From positions 186,001 to 250,000 of the forward strand of contig NZ_CP053826.1 in assembly GCF_013372125.1 (NCBI RefSeq): a DNA stretch of 64,000 nucleotides. Direction: 5' to 3'. The translations under genes and the position numbers were made by a program. Source of the stretch: Campylobacter curvus (GTDB lineage: Bacteria > Campylobacterota > Campylobacteria > Campylobacterales > Campylobacteraceae). Position 1 is the first letter of the stretch. Every line of letters begins with the position of its first letter. Of this stretch, positions 52,781 to 63,120 are shown one piece after another. The notes beneath the pieces are model-generated. The model did no database searches. It had not been told where the DNA came from and was given only the letters and a program-made list of their open reading frames with translations.

Positions 52781-53905
52781 TTACTCGCCAAAAACTTCTT
52801 TACGATACGCTCTCGTATCTATGAATTTAGCTCTTGCGTCTCGTAAATTTTGTAAATGTGCGTCTATATTTGTACTATTTAGCTCCACGCCAAAGCCCTC
52901 AAATTCGCCCTTTTTGCCAGCTAGTCTATCTAGCACTATATCGCCAAGTTCGCTTTTATAGTGGCTAGCCTCCCAGTAATATTTCATTTTTGCAGCCGGA
53001 TCTAGCGGAAAGGGCTCACTAGTTAATGCGTGATATACTGAAAAATCCATAATCCTAAAAGGCTTTTTGCCAAGCTCTTTTGCCACTTCTTCGTTGGCTA
53101 GCACTACGTCTTTTTTCCATTTTAGCCAAAGTTCGTAGTCGTGATAGTAGGCAAATGCCTCCCACAGCCTGATGTGAGAAGGTCCAAATATGATGTCTAA
53201 ATTTACTTCATTTTCGTGGCAAATTTTTAAAATTTCTTTGAAATCTTCAAAAGAGCTTTTGCCCGTATCTTTATATGTATAATTTGTATTGAAATCTTTG
53301 TAATATATTTTTTCGTCATTTTTTGTTACCGCTAGATGCCCACCTGTTTTACTTATAAAATCTTGGATATCTTTGGTTAATCTTTGCCCATGGTTTGAAT
53401 AAATACTGTAAGATTGTTCTTTTATATTTAGGATACTGTCTTTTAACATAGTAGTATTATTAAGATATGAAAATACATTTATATTATTATATGTTTCAAT
53501 ATCGTTAATTTCTTTCATTTTTATATCATTGAAAGAGAACCAGTCTGCAACTAGTAAGGCCTGCTCTAGTTTGCTATTTTTAAGTGTAAATTTTAAAAAA
53601 TTTAAAATTTCATAAATACTTGCGCCAGATCTTCCATAGTTATATGCTGGTTGTATAAAATAATTATGCTCTGGATTGTATCCTTTATTAGCTCTTGATG
53701 TGCCAAGTATAATAGATTTTGGTTTTATTCGTTGAACATCTATGGTTTTTACGAGCGTTTCTTGTTTTTCTAATTGCGTTTTGTTTTTTATAAAATTTGT
53801 ATCGTATAACTTGTAAGGATCTACTATATAATTAATTATGCATATTAATAATGATAAAATAAAAGAAATTAAAAAAAATAGTTTTACCCATTTTGCGCTT
53901 TCCAT
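52781..53905 (-). CDS. SGNH-type membrane-anchored protein, partner of the MBOAT acyltransferase
   Basis: A 374-residue protein with one N-terminal transmembrane helix (about residues 8-28) and a periplasmic domain with the serine-hydrolase-like GTSR motif (ILGTSRANKGYNPEHN, near residue 68) and a late EASHYKSELGD containing the expected His. AlgJ/DltD/PatB-like partners of MBOAT proteins have this plan. Together with the MBOAT it probably transfers an acyl (often acetyl) group to a periplasmic glycan. The AT-rich N-terminal two thirds contrast with the GC-richer C-terminus. The glycan is not identifiable. Confidence 0.75.
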   Translation of the reverse strand: MESAKWVKLFFLISFILSLLICIINYIVDPYKLYDTNFIKNKTQLEKQETLVKTIDVQRIKPKSIILGTSRANKGYNPEHNYFIQPAYNYGRSGASIYEILNFLKFTLKNSKLEQALLVADWFSFNDIKMKEINDIETYNNINVFSYLNNTTMLKDSILNIKEQSYSIYSNHGQRLTKDIQDFISKTGGHLAVTKNDEKIYYKDFNTNYTYKDTGKSSFEDFKEILKICHENEVNLDIIFGPSHIRLWEAFAYYHDYELWLKWKKDVVLANEEVAKELGKKPFRIMDFSVYHALTSEPFPLDPAAKMKYYWEASHYKSELGDIVLDRLAGKKGEFEGFGVELNSTNIDAHLQNLRDARAKFIDTRAYRKEVFGE

Positions 53906-53916
53906 AAAGTTACCTT

Positions 53917-55365
53917 CTAAAAATTAAAATATAAAAATTCAGAAATCTTATTTAGCGAACCTATTGAACCTGCAAATAGTATGCAGGCTATTAAAAGTGT
54001 TTTATAGCTTAGTCGCATATTGGCTATAAAAGATGATGAATTTTTGGTAGATAAAATTAGGATAAGACTGCAAAATAAGTATAAACATATTGTCTTTCCA
54101 CTATAGTCCAAATGAATAATCCAGTCTCCAAATTTAAAACCTAAAGTATTTAAAAATGACAATTTGTCGTGCAACGCTTGTGGCAATATGATACCATTTT
54201 CTCCACTCATCCCCTTTAAAACCTTTACCGCGTCGCTCCACTCTTTGGCGCGGAAAAAGACCCACGTGATATTTACAAAGTTAAAAGTGATGAACCAGGC
54301 TAAAATTTTATTCATTTTTAAGCCTAAATTTTGCCAGATGCGGTGAATGACGATGACGCATCCATGCAAAAATCCCCAAAACACAAATGTCCAAGCAGCC
54401 CCGTGCCACAGCCCACCGATGAGAAAAACGATGAGCAAATTAGCATAGGTGCGTGCTACCCCCCCCCTATTGCCGCCAAGTGGGATGTAGATATAATCGC
54501 GCAAAAAGCGAGAGAGCGTCATATGCCAGCGATGCCAGAAGTCTTGGATGTTGGTCGCTTTATACGGGGAGTTAAAATTTATCGGCAGGCGGATATTAAA
54601 AAGCAAAGCCGCACCTATCGCCATATCGCAGTATCCGCTAAAATCAAAATAAAGCTGAAAAGTATAGCTAAGGCTTGCCGCCCATGCCTCGAAGAAATTT
54701 AACGCCTCCGCCACGTCAAAGCCGTTATTTGCCCAAACAGCAAAGCTATCTGCGATGATGACCTTTTTAAAAAGCCCTATAGAAAATATAAAAATACCGG
54801 TTGCGATATTCTTGTAGTTTTTGACGAAGTTAAATTTGCTCGCAAACTGAGGCATCATCTCTTTGTGATGGACAATGGGACCAGCGATAAGCTGCGGGAA
54901 AAAGCTGATAAAAAGGGCGTAATTTAAAAAATTCTTTTCTTTTGTATGACCTTTATAGCTATCGACCAAATAGGCGATCTGCTGAAATGTGACGAACGAA
55001 AGTGCAAGTGGTAGTGTCAAATGAAGCAGGGTCAAATTCGCCCCAAATGCGGCGTTTAAATTTGAGATGAAAAAGTCATAGTATTTGAAATATCCGAGCA
55101 AGCAGACATTAAAAACGATGCCAAAAATAAGGAGGAATTTTTTAAATTCGACCTTTTCAAACGAAATACTAACGATGTAGTTAAACGCGATGCTGCAAAG
55201 CAAAATCGGCAAGTAAGCCACGTTCCACCACGCGTAGAAAAATAGGCTCGCAAATACCAAAAACGCCTTCGCCGCCGTGGCTAATCGCTTTGAATTTAGA
55301 TAAAAATAGATAAAAAATGTTATTGGTAAGAATAAAAATATAAATTCATAAGAGTTGAAAAGCAA
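53917..55365 (-). CDS. MBOAT-family O-acyltransferase (AlgI/PatA-like)
   Basis: A 482-residue membrane protein with 10-12 helices. MBOAT signatures are DFSGYCDMAIGAALLFNI, DFWHRWHMTLSRFLRDYIY and LWHGAAWTFVFWGFLHG, which contains the catalytic histidine. It would pass acyl groups from cytoplasmic acyl-CoA to the SGNH partner encoded 11 nt downstream. The C-terminal ~85 codons (53917-54180) are conspicuously AT-rich, while the rest has normal composition for this genome. Substrate unknown. Confidence 0.9.
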   Translation of the reverse strand: MLFNSYEFIFLFLPITFFIYFYLNSKRLATAAKAFLVFASLFFYAWWNVAYLPILLCSIAFNYIVSISFEKVEFKKFLLIFGIVFNVCLLGYFKYYDFFISNLNAAFGANLTLLHLTLPLALSFVTFQQIAYLVDSYKGHTKEKNFLNYALFISFFPQLIAGPIVHHKEMMPQFASKFNFVKNYKNIATGIFIFSIGLFKKVIIADSFAVWANNGFDVAEALNFFEAWAASLSYTFQLYFDFSGYCDMAIGAALLFNIRLPINFNSPYKATNIQDFWHRWHMTLSRFLRDYIYIPLGGNRGGVARTYANLLIVFLIGGLWHGAAWTFVFWGFLHGCVIVIHRIWQNLGLKMNKILAWFITFNFVNITWVFFRAKEWSDAVKVLKGMSGENGIILPQALHDKLSFLNTLGFKFGDWIIHLDYSGKTICLYLFCSLILILSTKNSSSFIANMRLSYKTLLIACILFAGSIGSLNKISEFLYFNF

Positions 55366-55525
55366 AAGCTAGTCCTTGGCATTTTTTGAATGAAAATACT
55401 ATTTAAAATATACTTAATGGTTTATTAATACGCAATACGCAATGTTTGTGAAATTTATAAATAAACTTGTTCTTAGTATAAATTTGCTAAAATCAGCGTC
55501 AAAATTCAGTTTCTAAGGTTTGATA

Positions 55526-55972
55526 GTGATAGACGTTGTTGAAATTCAAAAAATCCTTCCGCATAGGTTCCCGTTTTTACTCATTGACCGCGTTACCGAG
55601 CTAGAGCCCGCCAAACACATCGTCGCGTATAAAAACGTAACGATCGGCGAGCCTATTTTTCAGGGGCATTTTCCTGGACATCCGATATATCCTGGCGTGA
55701 TGATAGTAGAAGGCATGGCGCAAGCCGGCGGCGTGCTCGCGTTTAAAAGCATGAGCGACGAGCATCAAGCGGACATCGAAAATAAAGTAGTTTATTTCAT
55801 GAGTATCGACAAGGCTAAATTCCGCCATCCTGTGCGCCCGGGTGATCGCCTCGAGTATCGCCTCGAGGTACTAAAACACAAAGGCAACATTTGGGTTCTT
55901 GACGGTAAGGCCTATATAGACGGGAATTTATGCGCCGAGGCCGAGCTAAAGGCGATGATAGTAGATAAGTGA
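55526..55972 (+). CDS. fabZ: 3-hydroxyacyl-ACP dehydratase FabZ
   Basis: A 148-residue hot-dog-fold enzyme that dehydrates 3-hydroxyacyl-ACP in fatty-acid elongation. The catalytic His is in [21 protein letters not shown] chose GTG 55526 over TTG 55520 because the AAGG ribosome site at 55515 gives a normal spacing only to the GTG, and [14 protein letters not shown] is the family start. The next gene, lpxA, shares the 3-hydroxyacyl-ACP precursor pool. Confidence 0.95.
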   Translation: MIDVVEIQKILPHRFPFLLIDRVTELEPAKHIVAYKNVTIGEPIFQGHFPGHPIYPGVMIVEGMAQAGGVLAFKSMSDEHQADIENKVVYFMSIDKAKFRHPVRPGDRLEYRLEVLKHKGNIWVLDGKAYIDGNLCAEAELKAMIVDK

Positions 55973-55985
55973 TGAGAGAAATTTT

Positions 55986-56774
55986 ATGAAAAATATCCAC
56001 CAAACAGCAGTCGTAGAGGACGGAGCGAGGATCGGCGAGGACGTCAAGATCGAGGCATACGCCTTTGTGAGCAAAGACGCGGTCCTTGGTGATAACGTCA
56101 CTATCAAACAAGGCGCAAGAGTCATCGGAAACACGCAAATAGGCGATAACTCTAAGATATTTAGCTACGCTATCGTGGGCGATATCCCGCAAGACATAAG
56201 CTATCATGACGAGGAAAACACGGGTGTGATAATCGGCAAAAACGCTACGATCCGTGAATTTTGCACCATAAATTCAGGCACTCACAAGGGCGACGGGCTC
56301 ACGCGCATCGGCGAGAACGCCTTTATAATGGCGTATTGTCATATCGCGCATGATTGTTTAATCGGAAATAATATAATTCTAGCCAACAACGCGACTCTGG
56401 CCGGGCACGTCGAGCTTGGAGACTACGCTGTCGTCGGCGGGCTGACGCCTATACATCAGTTCGTCAAGGTCGGAGAGAGCTGCATGATCGCAGGAGCCAG
56501 CGCGCTTTCGCAAGATGTCGTGCCGTTTTGTTTGGCCGAGGGCAACAGAGCCTATATAAGAAGCCTAAATTTAGTCGGCATCCGTAGGCGATTTGAAAAA
56601 GAGCAGGTCGAGGAACTCGTGAAGGCTTATAAATTTTTGTTCAACCAAGGTGTGAGCCTAAAGGATCAAGCCGGCGAACTACTTGAGAAAACGAACGATA
56701 CGAATGTAAAAAAGATGTGTAAATTTATTTTAGAAACGACAAGGGGAATCCCGCTTGCAAAAGGAAGAGACTAA
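55986..56774 (+). CDS. lpxA: UDP-N-acetylglucosamine acyltransferase LpxA
   Basis: A 262-residue left-handed beta-helix enzyme with repeated hexapeptides ([35 protein letters not shown]), adding the first acyl chain of lipid A. The catalytic His lies in [10 protein letters not shown] near residue 120. The C-terminal helical domain (about 190-262) is complete. It is the standard partner of fabZ and clpX in campylobacters, and clpX overlaps its stop codon. Confidence 0.97.
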   Translation: MKNIHQTAVVEDGARIGEDVKIEAYAFVSKDAVLGDNVTIKQGARVIGNTQIGDNSKIFSYAIVGDIPQDISYHDEENTGVIIGKNATIREFCTINSGTHKGDGLTRIGENAFIMAYCHIAHDCLIGNNIILANNATLAGHVELGDYAVVGGLTPIHQFVKVGESCMIAGASALSQDVVPFCLAEGNRAYIRSLNLVGIRRRFEKEQVEELVKAYKFLFNQGVSLKDQAGELLEKTNDTNVKKMCKFILETTRGIPLAKGRD

Positions 56775-58009
56775 TGCCAAGAAAATGTAACTTCTGCGGC
56801 GAAGCAGAGTCTAGCGAGAGGCGCTTACTAGCCGATATCGACGGTAACGCCTATATATGCGAATACTGCATCAGCGCCGCTTATAATATGATATATGGCG
56901 ACAACGCTTCGGAAAACGTAAAAGATGAAAACGAAAATTTCGAATATCAAAATTTAACTCCAAAGCAGCTAAAAAGCGTGCTCGATAGCTACGTCATCGG
57001 TCAAGACCGCGCTAAAAAGGTCTTTAGCGTCGGTGTTTATAACCACTACAAAAGAATTTTCAAGCAAAGCAACATCAAAGACGATACTGAAATTTCAAAA
57101 TCGAATATCTTGCTCGTCGGCCCTACCGGAAGCGGCAAGACGCTGATGGCGCAGACTCTGGCTAAATTCCTCGACGTTCCGATCGCTATTTGCGACGCTA
57201 CGAGCCTGACTGAGGCCGGCTACGTCGGCGAGGACGTGGAAAATATCCTCACAAGACTACTTCAAGCTGCAAATGGCGACGTAAAGCGCGCCGAGCAGGG
57301 CATAGTTTTCGTCGATGAGATCGATAAGATCGCCAGGATGAGTGAAAACCGCAGTATAACGCGCGATGTCAGCGGTGAGGGCGTGCAGCAAGCGCTTCTT
57401 AAAATCATCGAAGGAAGCGTGGTGAATATCCCTCCAAAAGGCGGCAGGAAGCATCCAAACCAAGACTTTATCCAGATAGACACGACAAACATTTTATTCG
57501 TCTGCGGCGGTGCATTTGACGGGCTTGTAGATATCATCGAGCGAAGGGTTGGTAAAAATATCCTTGGCTTCAACCAAGAAAAGCGCGGAAAGGCCGAGCG
57601 CGAGGATCTGCTAAGCTTGCTCGAGCCTGATGATTTGGTACATTTTGGTCTCATCCCGGAGCTCATCGGACGCCTTCACGTCGTAGCAACGCTAAATGAG
57701 ATAACGCAAGAAGATATGGTCAAAATTTTGACCGAGCCTAAAAATGCGATACTAAAGCAATATCAAAAGCTCTTTGCTATCGACGGTGCGACGCTGAAAT
57801 TTGACGATGATGCGCTAAAAGAGGTCGCAGCCCTCGCTATAGAGCGAAAGACCGGAGCTAGGGGGCTTAGAAGCATAATGGAAGAGATAATGACTGATAT
57901 AATGTATGATCTGCCCGAGCTTAAGGACTATGAGGTCGTCATATCAAAAGAGGTCGTAAAAGACGGCGCAAAGCCGATTTTTATAAAACACAACAAGAAA
58001 AGCGCGTAA
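56774..58009 (+). CDS. clpX: ATP-dependent protease ATP-binding subunit ClpX
   Basis: A 411-residue unfoldase that feeds substrates to ClpP. The N-terminal zinc domain has C5, C8, C29 and C32. The AAA+ module has Walker A GPTGSGKT, Walker B VFVDEIDK, and the pore-loop region near [14 protein letters not shown]. The sensor-2/C-terminal domain [20 protein letters not shown] is present. It is coupled to lpxA (TAATG). Confidence 0.97.
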   Translation: MPRKCNFCGEAESSERRLLADIDGNAYICEYCISAAYNMIYGDNASENVKDENENFEYQNLTPKQLKSVLDSYVIGQDRAKKVFSVGVYNHYKRIFKQSNIKDDTEISKSNILLVGPTGSGKTLMAQTLAKFLDVPIAICDATSLTEAGYVGEDVENILTRLLQAANGDVKRAEQGIVFVDEIDKIARMSENRSITRDVSGEGVQQALLKIIEGSVVNIPPKGGRKHPNQDFIQIDTTNILFVCGGAFDGLVDIIERRVGKNILGFNQEKRGKAEREDLLSLLEPDDLVHFGLIPELIGRLHVVATLNEITQEDMVKILTEPKNAILKQYQKLFAIDGATLKFDDDALKEVAALAIERKTGARGLRSIMEEIMTDIMYDLPELKDYEVVISKEVVKDGAKPIFIKHNKKSA

Positions 58010-58018
58010 AGGAAAATA

Positions 58019-59056
58019 ATGTTTTTAGATCAGATTATAGGATTTTTTTCAAATGATATGGGCATAGACCTGGGCACGGCAAATACGCTTGTGCTCGTAA
58101 AAGACAAAGGCATCATAATAAACGAGCCCTCCGTCGTTGCCGTCAGACGTGAAAAATACGGCAAGCAAAAAATTCTAGCCGTAGGACACGCGGCAAAAGA
58201 GATGGTCGGTAAAACTCCTGGCGACATAGAGGCGATCCGCCCGATGAGAGACGGCGTCATCGCGGACTTTGATATGACTGAGAAGATGATACGATATTTT
58301 ATAGAAAAGACTCACCGCAGAAAGAGCTTCCTACGCCCGCGCATCATCATCTCCGTGCCTTACGGGCTTACTCAGGTCGAGCGAAAGGCCGTCAGGGAGA
58401 GTGCCCTGAGTGCAGGAGCAAGAGAGGTGTTTCTCATCGAAGAGCCGATGGCCGCGGCGATCGGGGCAAATTTACCCGTGCGCGAGCCGCAAGGTAGCCT
58501 GGTAGTAGATATCGGAGGCGGTACGACAGAGATCGGTGTCGTCTCGCTCGGCGGTCTGGTCATAAGCAAGTCTATCCGCACGGCAGGTGATAAGATCGAT
58601 ACCAGCATAGTTAATTACATCAAAGAAAAATACAACCTCCTAATAGGCGAGCGAACCGGTGAGGAGATAAAGATCAGCGTAGGATCGGCTGTCCAGCTTG
58701 AAAAAGAGCTGTCCGTAGTCGTCAAAGGACGCGACCAGGTCAGCGGTCTGCTTAGCCGTGTGGAACTAACGAGCGAAGACGTGCGCGAGGCGATGAGAGA
58801 GCCTCTTAAAGAGATCGCAGATGCGCTAAAAACAGTCCTTGAGATGATGCCACCTGATCTTGCGGGCGATATAGTAGAGACCGGCATCGTCCTAACCGGC
58901 GGTGGCGCGCTCATAAGAGGGCTTGATAAATTCCTTTCTGATATCGTCAAGCTCCCTGTTTTCGTAGCAGACGAGCCGCTTTTGGCCGTGGCTAGAGGAA
59001 CGGGCAAGACCCTAGAGGAGATAGGACTGCTTCAACAGCTAACAAATGAAGAATAA
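58019..59056 (+). CDS. mreB: Rod-shape-determining protein MreB
   Basis: A 345-residue actin-like protein that organises cell-wall elongation. The phosphate-1 motif GIDLGTANTLV is at residues 15-25, with VVDIGGGTTEIGVVSLGG near residue 160 and GIVLTGGGALIRG near 295. All ATP-binding motifs are intact. It overlaps mreC by 11 nt. The RodZ-like gene at 15543 may encode its membrane anchor. Confidence 0.98.
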   Translation: MFLDQIIGFFSNDMGIDLGTANTLVLVKDKGIIINEPSVVAVRREKYGKQKILAVGHAAKEMVGKTPGDIEAIRPMRDGVIADFDMTEKMIRYFIEKTHRRKSFLRPRIIISVPYGLTQVERKAVRESALSAGAREVFLIEEPMAAAIGANLPVREPQGSLVVDIGGGTTEIGVVSLGGLVISKSIRTAGDKIDTSIVNYIKEKYNLLIGERTGEEIKISVGSAVQLEKELSVVVKGRDQVSGLLSRVELTSEDVREAMREPLKEIADALKTVLEMMPPDLAGDIVETGIVLTGGGALIRGLDKFLSDIVKLPVFVADEPLLAVARGTGKTLEEIGLLQQLTNEE

Positions 59057-59801
59057 GGTCGTTCTTTTTGTCGTTATCGCGTTACTTGCGGCCGTTTCCA
59101 TTTATAAGGGTGAAATTTTAAGCAATGTTTCGCTCAAATTTAGCAACTACGTCGTAAATTCTTACGATGACGTCGCAAAGGCGCTTAAGGACAAAATAAA
59201 CGAACACTTCAGACAAGCCAGCGAGATACAAAGTCTAAAAGAACAAAACGCCGAACTCGAAAAATCGGCGATGCTACTTTCGACCTTCGCTAACGAGCTA
59301 AACCAAATTTTAAAAGACAAAAACTCAAGCGCCTATGCTCCGGCAGTCAAGCTCGTAAAGGGGCTTAGCTACGCTCATATAGGCGATTACAACAAAATTT
59401 GGATAAGCGAATTTGACGGCTACGACCCGGACAAAATTTACGGAGTGATGTATCAAGGTAGGAGTGCGGGTATCGTCATAGATAAGGATGGCAAGCCACT
59501 TGCTTATTTGCAAAACGACCCAAGAAGCGTATTTGCCGTATATATCGGCAACGATAAGATCCCCGGCATCGCTCATGGCAATCAAAACGGAATCATGGTG
59601 AAATTTATCCCCCAGTGGCTAAGCCCCAAGGTCGGAGACGAGGTCTTTACCAGTGGGCTTGACAGGATATTTTTCAGCGGTATCCCGGTAGGCAAGGTCA
59701 CTAAAATTTTCAAAGAAAGCTCGTATCAAAGCGTCCTGGTAGAGCCTTATGTCCAGATAAACATCCCGAGCTATCTATACGTCGTAACAAAGGAAAAATA
59801 A
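59046..59801 (+). CDS. mreC: Rod-shape-determining protein MreC
   Basis: A 251-residue periplasmic elongation factor with an N-terminal transmembrane helix (residues 4-16 area), a coiled coil (about 45-90) and two beta domains with [20 protein letters not shown] and [20 protein letters not shown]. The start overlaps mreB by 11 nt, and the stop overlaps carB (TAATG). Confidence 0.94.
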   Translation: MKNKVVLFVVIALLAAVSIYKGEILSNVSLKFSNYVVNSYDDVAKALKDKINEHFRQASEIQSLKEQNAELEKSAMLLSTFANELNQILKDKNSSAYAPAVKLVKGLSYAHIGDYNKIWISEFDGYDPDKIYGVMYQGRSAGIVIDKDGKPLAYLQNDPRSVFAVYIGNDKIPGIAHGNQNGIMVKFIPQWLSPKVGDEVFTSGLDRIFFSGIPVGKVTKIFKESSYQSVLVEPYVQINIPSYLYVVTKEK

Positions 59802-62800
59802 TGCCAAAAAGAGATGATATAAAAACGATTTTATTGATAGGCAGCGGTCCGATCATCATCGGTCAGGCGTGCGAATTTGACTACTCGGGCACGCAGGCGG
59901 CAAAGACGCTAAAAGAGCTAGGATACCGCGTCGTGCTCATAAACTCAAACCCGGCTACCATCATGACGGACCCGGACTTTGCCGACGCCACATACATCGA
60001 GCCGATCACGACGCAAAGCATTGGGCGTATCATCAAAAAAGAGCGCGTCGATGCGATCTTGCCTACCATGGGCGGACAGGTCGCACTAAATGTCGCGATG
60101 CAGCTATACGAGCAAAATTTACTCGGCGACGTTAAATTTTTAGGTGCGAATCCGGAGGCGATAAAAAAGGGCGAGGACAGGCAAATTTTTAAAGCCACGA
60201 TGCAGCGTATCGGTATGGATCTGCCCGAGAGCCGCTATGCCTACAACTTCGACGAGGCGATCAATGCGGCAAACGAGATCGGCTTTCCGCTCATCATCCG
60301 CGCTAGCTACACGCTAGGGGGTGCTGGTAGCGGGGTCGCTTATAATATGGACGAATTTCGCGAGCTAGCCGCGGCAGGGCTTGACGCCAGTCCCATACAT
60401 GAAATTTTGATCGAGGAGAGCCTGCTAGGCTGGAAAGAATACGAAATGGAGGTCATTCGCGACCGCAACGACAACTGCATAATCGTCTGCTCCATCGAAA
60501 ATTTTGACCCCATGGGCGTGCATACGGGCGACTCCATCACAGTCGCACCCGCGCTAACGCTAACTGATAAAGAGTATCAAGCGATGCGCGATGCGAGTTT
60601 TAAAATTTTACGCGAGATCGGCGTCGATACTGGTGGCTCAAATGTGCAGTTTGCGATAAATCCAAAAACTGGGCGCATGATCGTGATCGAGATGAACCCG
60701 CGCGTGAGCCGTAGCTCGGCGCTTGCGAGCAAGGCTACGGGCTATCCGATAGCAAAGGTCGCCACGCTGCTTGCCGTGGGATTTAGCCTCGATGAGATAA
60801 AAAACGACATCACGGGCACGCCGGCTAGCTTCGAGCCTGTCATCGACTATATCGTCACTAAAATACCGCGCTTTACATTTGAAAAATTCCCGGGCTCAAA
60901 TCCATACCTTGGTACGGCGATGAAGTCCGTGGGCGAGGTGATGGCGATAGGACGGACGTTTAAAGAGAGCGTGCAAAAGGCGCTTTGCTCGATGGAACGC
61001 GACTTGTGCGGATTTAACGCGCTAAATTTAGATAAAAACGCGCTTATTTACGGGCTGCGAAACGCGAATGAAGCCCGAATTCTTTATATCGCGCAAGCCT
61101 TTCGTGACGGGCTTAGCGTCGATGAAGTCCATGAGTTTAGCAAGATCGATCCTTGGTTTTTGGATCAAATTTATCAGATCGTGGGGTTTGAAAGTAAAAT
61201 CGACATGGATATCCTAAACGACGCAAATTTACTCCGCACCGCCAAAACTATGGGCTTTTCGGACAAGATGATCGCAGTGCTCATCAACGAAAAAGACAAC
61301 CTCGAACTCAGCCAAAACGACATCTATTTCGCGCGTGAAAAGCTTGGTATAAATTTTGAATACAACGAGGTCGATACGTGCGCGGGCGAATTTAAAGCCC
61401 TCACGCCGTATCTTTACTCCACGACAAACGTCACGAAGCTGCCTCGCAAAGAGCAAAATTTAGACGCGAACAAGAAAAAGGTGATGATCATCGGCGGCGG
61501 ACCAAACCGCATAGGTCAAGGCATCGAGTTTGACTACTGCTGCGTGCATGCTAGCTACGCTCTGCGCGACATGGGCGTGAAAACGATAATGTATAACTGC
61601 AACCCCGAGACCGTCAGCACCGACTACGATACGTCCGATGTGCTATATTTCGAGCCCATTGACTTCGAGCATGTGCGCTCGGTCATCGAGCACGAAAAGC
61701 CTGACGGGGTGATCGTGCATTTTGGCGGGCAGACGCCGCTAAAATTTGCCAAACGGCTCGTGGTCGCGGGTGCGAAGATCATCGGTACGAGCGCGCGCAC
61801 GATCGACATCGCCGAAGACCGTAAAAAATTTAGCGAATTTATCTCAAATTTAGGAATTAGGCAACCCACAAACGACACCGCGACGAGCGAGGATGAAGCC
61901 CTAAAAAAGGCTGCCGCGATCGGCTATCCAGTGCTGGTGCGCCCTAGCTATGTGCTTGGCGGTCGCGCGATGCGCCGCGTGCATAGCGAAAGCGAGCTCA
62001 AACAATACATGAGCGAAGCGGTCAAGGTCAGCAACAACTCCCCCGTGCTGCTTGATAAATTTTTACAAGACGCCACCGAGCTTGACGTCGATGCGATAAG
62101 CGACGGCAAAGACGTTTATATCGGTGCGATAATGGAGCATATCGAGGAAGCGGGCATCCACAGCGGCGATAGCGCGTGCATCCTGCCGCCCCTTAGTCTC
62201 TCACCCGAGATGATCGCAAAAGTCGAGGCGCAAACACGCGACATTGCACTAAATTTAGGCGTCGTGGGACTCATGAATATCCAGTTTGCTATCTATGAGA
62301 ATGAACTATACATGATCGAGGTAAATCCGCGCGCGAGCCGCACCGTGCCCTTTGTCAGCAAGGCAACGGGCGTGCCGATGGCAAAGGTCGCTACGCGCGT
62401 GATGTGGCAGGGCGACCTGCGCGAGGCGCTTAAATTTTACGATCAATACGGCATCGTGGAGCAAGCGGGTGAAATTTTAAAGCCTCGCGTGAAGGATCAC
62501 GTATGCGTGAAAGAGGCGGTCTTTCCGTTTAACAAGCTTAGCGGAGCCGATCTCATCCTTGGTCCTGAGATGAAATCCACGGGCGAAGTGATGGGCATAA
62601 GTGCCGATTTTGCAAGCTCGTTTGCCAAGTCTCAGATCGCCGCGAGCAACTGCCTGCCAACCGGTGGGAATGTCTTTTTGACGCTAACTGACGCGGATAA
62701 GCCCTATGCTGCGCAGCTAGCAAAGGAACTCATAAATTTAGGCTTTAACATCGTCGCGACCGGCGGAACGCATAAAATTTTAAGCCAAAACGGCGTGGAG

Positions 62801-63064
62801 GCGGAGTTTGTCTATAAGATCAGCGAAGGACGCCCGAATATCGAAGATAGGCTAAAAAACGGCGATATCGCGCTCGTGATAAACACCAGCGACAGCAAAT
62901 CAAGCGTAGATGACGGCAAGAAAATCCGTCAAAACGTGTTGCGATTTAAAATTCCGTATTTTACCACTATGCGTGCGGCTCTTGCAGCGGCAAGATCGAT
63001 AAAAAGCGTGCAAGAAGGCAGCGCGCTGGAAGTAAGAAGTTTACAGGAGTATTTACAGAAATAA
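59801..63064 (+). CDS. carB: Carbamoyl-phosphate synthase large subunit
   Basis: A 1,087-residue enzyme forming carbamoyl phosphate for arginine and pyrimidine synthesis. Two homologous ATP-grasp halves are evident: [19 protein letters not shown] at the start and [19 protein letters not shown] from about residue 560. The C-terminal allosteric MGS-like domain (about 955-1080, [19 protein letters not shown]) is complete. It overlaps mreC by 1 nt. Sequence is intact over the full length, arguing against general frameshift errors in the window. Confidence 0.98.
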   Translation: MPKRDDIKTILLIGSGPIIIGQACEFDYSGTQAAKTLKELGYRVVLINSNPATIMTDPDFADATYIEPITTQSIGRIIKKERVDAILPTMGGQVALNVAMQLYEQNLLGDVKFLGANPEAIKKGEDRQIFKATMQRIGMDLPESRYAYNFDEAINAANEIGFPLIIRASYTLGGAGSGVAYNMDEFRELAAAGLDASPIHEILIEESLLGWKEYEMEVIRDRNDNCIIVCSIENFDPMGVHTGDSITVAPALTLTDKEYQAMRDASFKILREIGVDTGGSNVQFAINPKTGRMIVIEMNPRVSRSSALASKATGYPIAKVATLLAVGFSLDEIKNDITGTPASFEPVIDYIVTKIPRFTFEKFPGSNPYLGTAMKSVGEVMAIGRTFKESVQKALCSMERDLCGFNALNLDKNALIYGLRNANEARILYIAQAFRDGLSVDEVHEFSKIDPWFLDQIYQIVGFESKIDMDILNDANLLRTAKTMGFSDKMIAVLINEKDNLELSQNDIYFAREKLGINFEYNEVDTCAGEFKALTPYLYSTTNVTKLPRKEQNLDANKKKVMIIGGGPNRIGQGIEFDYCCVHASYALRDMGVKTIMYNCNPETVSTDYDTSDVLYFEPIDFEHVRSVIEHEKPDGVIVHFGGQTPLKFAKRLVVAGAKIIGTSARTIDIAEDRKKFSEFISNLGIRQPTNDTATSEDEALKKAAAIGYPVLVRPSYVLGGRAMRRVHSESELKQYMSEAVKVSNNSPVLLDKFLQDATELDVDAISDGKDVYIGAIMEHIEEAGIHSGDSACILPPLSLSPEMIAKVEAQTRDIALNLGVVGLMNIQFAIYENELYMIEVNPRASRTVPFVSKATGVPMAKVATRVMWQGDLREALKFYDQYGIVEQAGEILKPRVKDHVCVKEAVFPFNKLSGADLILGPEMKSTGEVMGISADFASSFAKSQIAASNCLPTGGNVFLTLTDADKPYAAQLAKELINLGFNIVATGGTHKILSQNGVEAEFVYKISEGRPNIEDRLKNGDIALVINTSDSKSSVDDGKKIRQNVLRFKIPYFTTMRAALAAARSIKSVQEGSALEVRSLQEYLQK

Positions 63065-63095
63065 TTTGCCTTTTTTGGCAAAATCTTCTTTTATT
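63065..63095 (+). terminator. Rho-independent terminator of carB
   Basis: TTTGCC-TTTTTT-GGCAAA with a T-rich run (TCTTCTTTTATT) lies just after the carB stop. Confidence 0.75.
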
Positions 63096-63120
63096 AAATG
63101 AAATTTTAGGATTATCAAAA

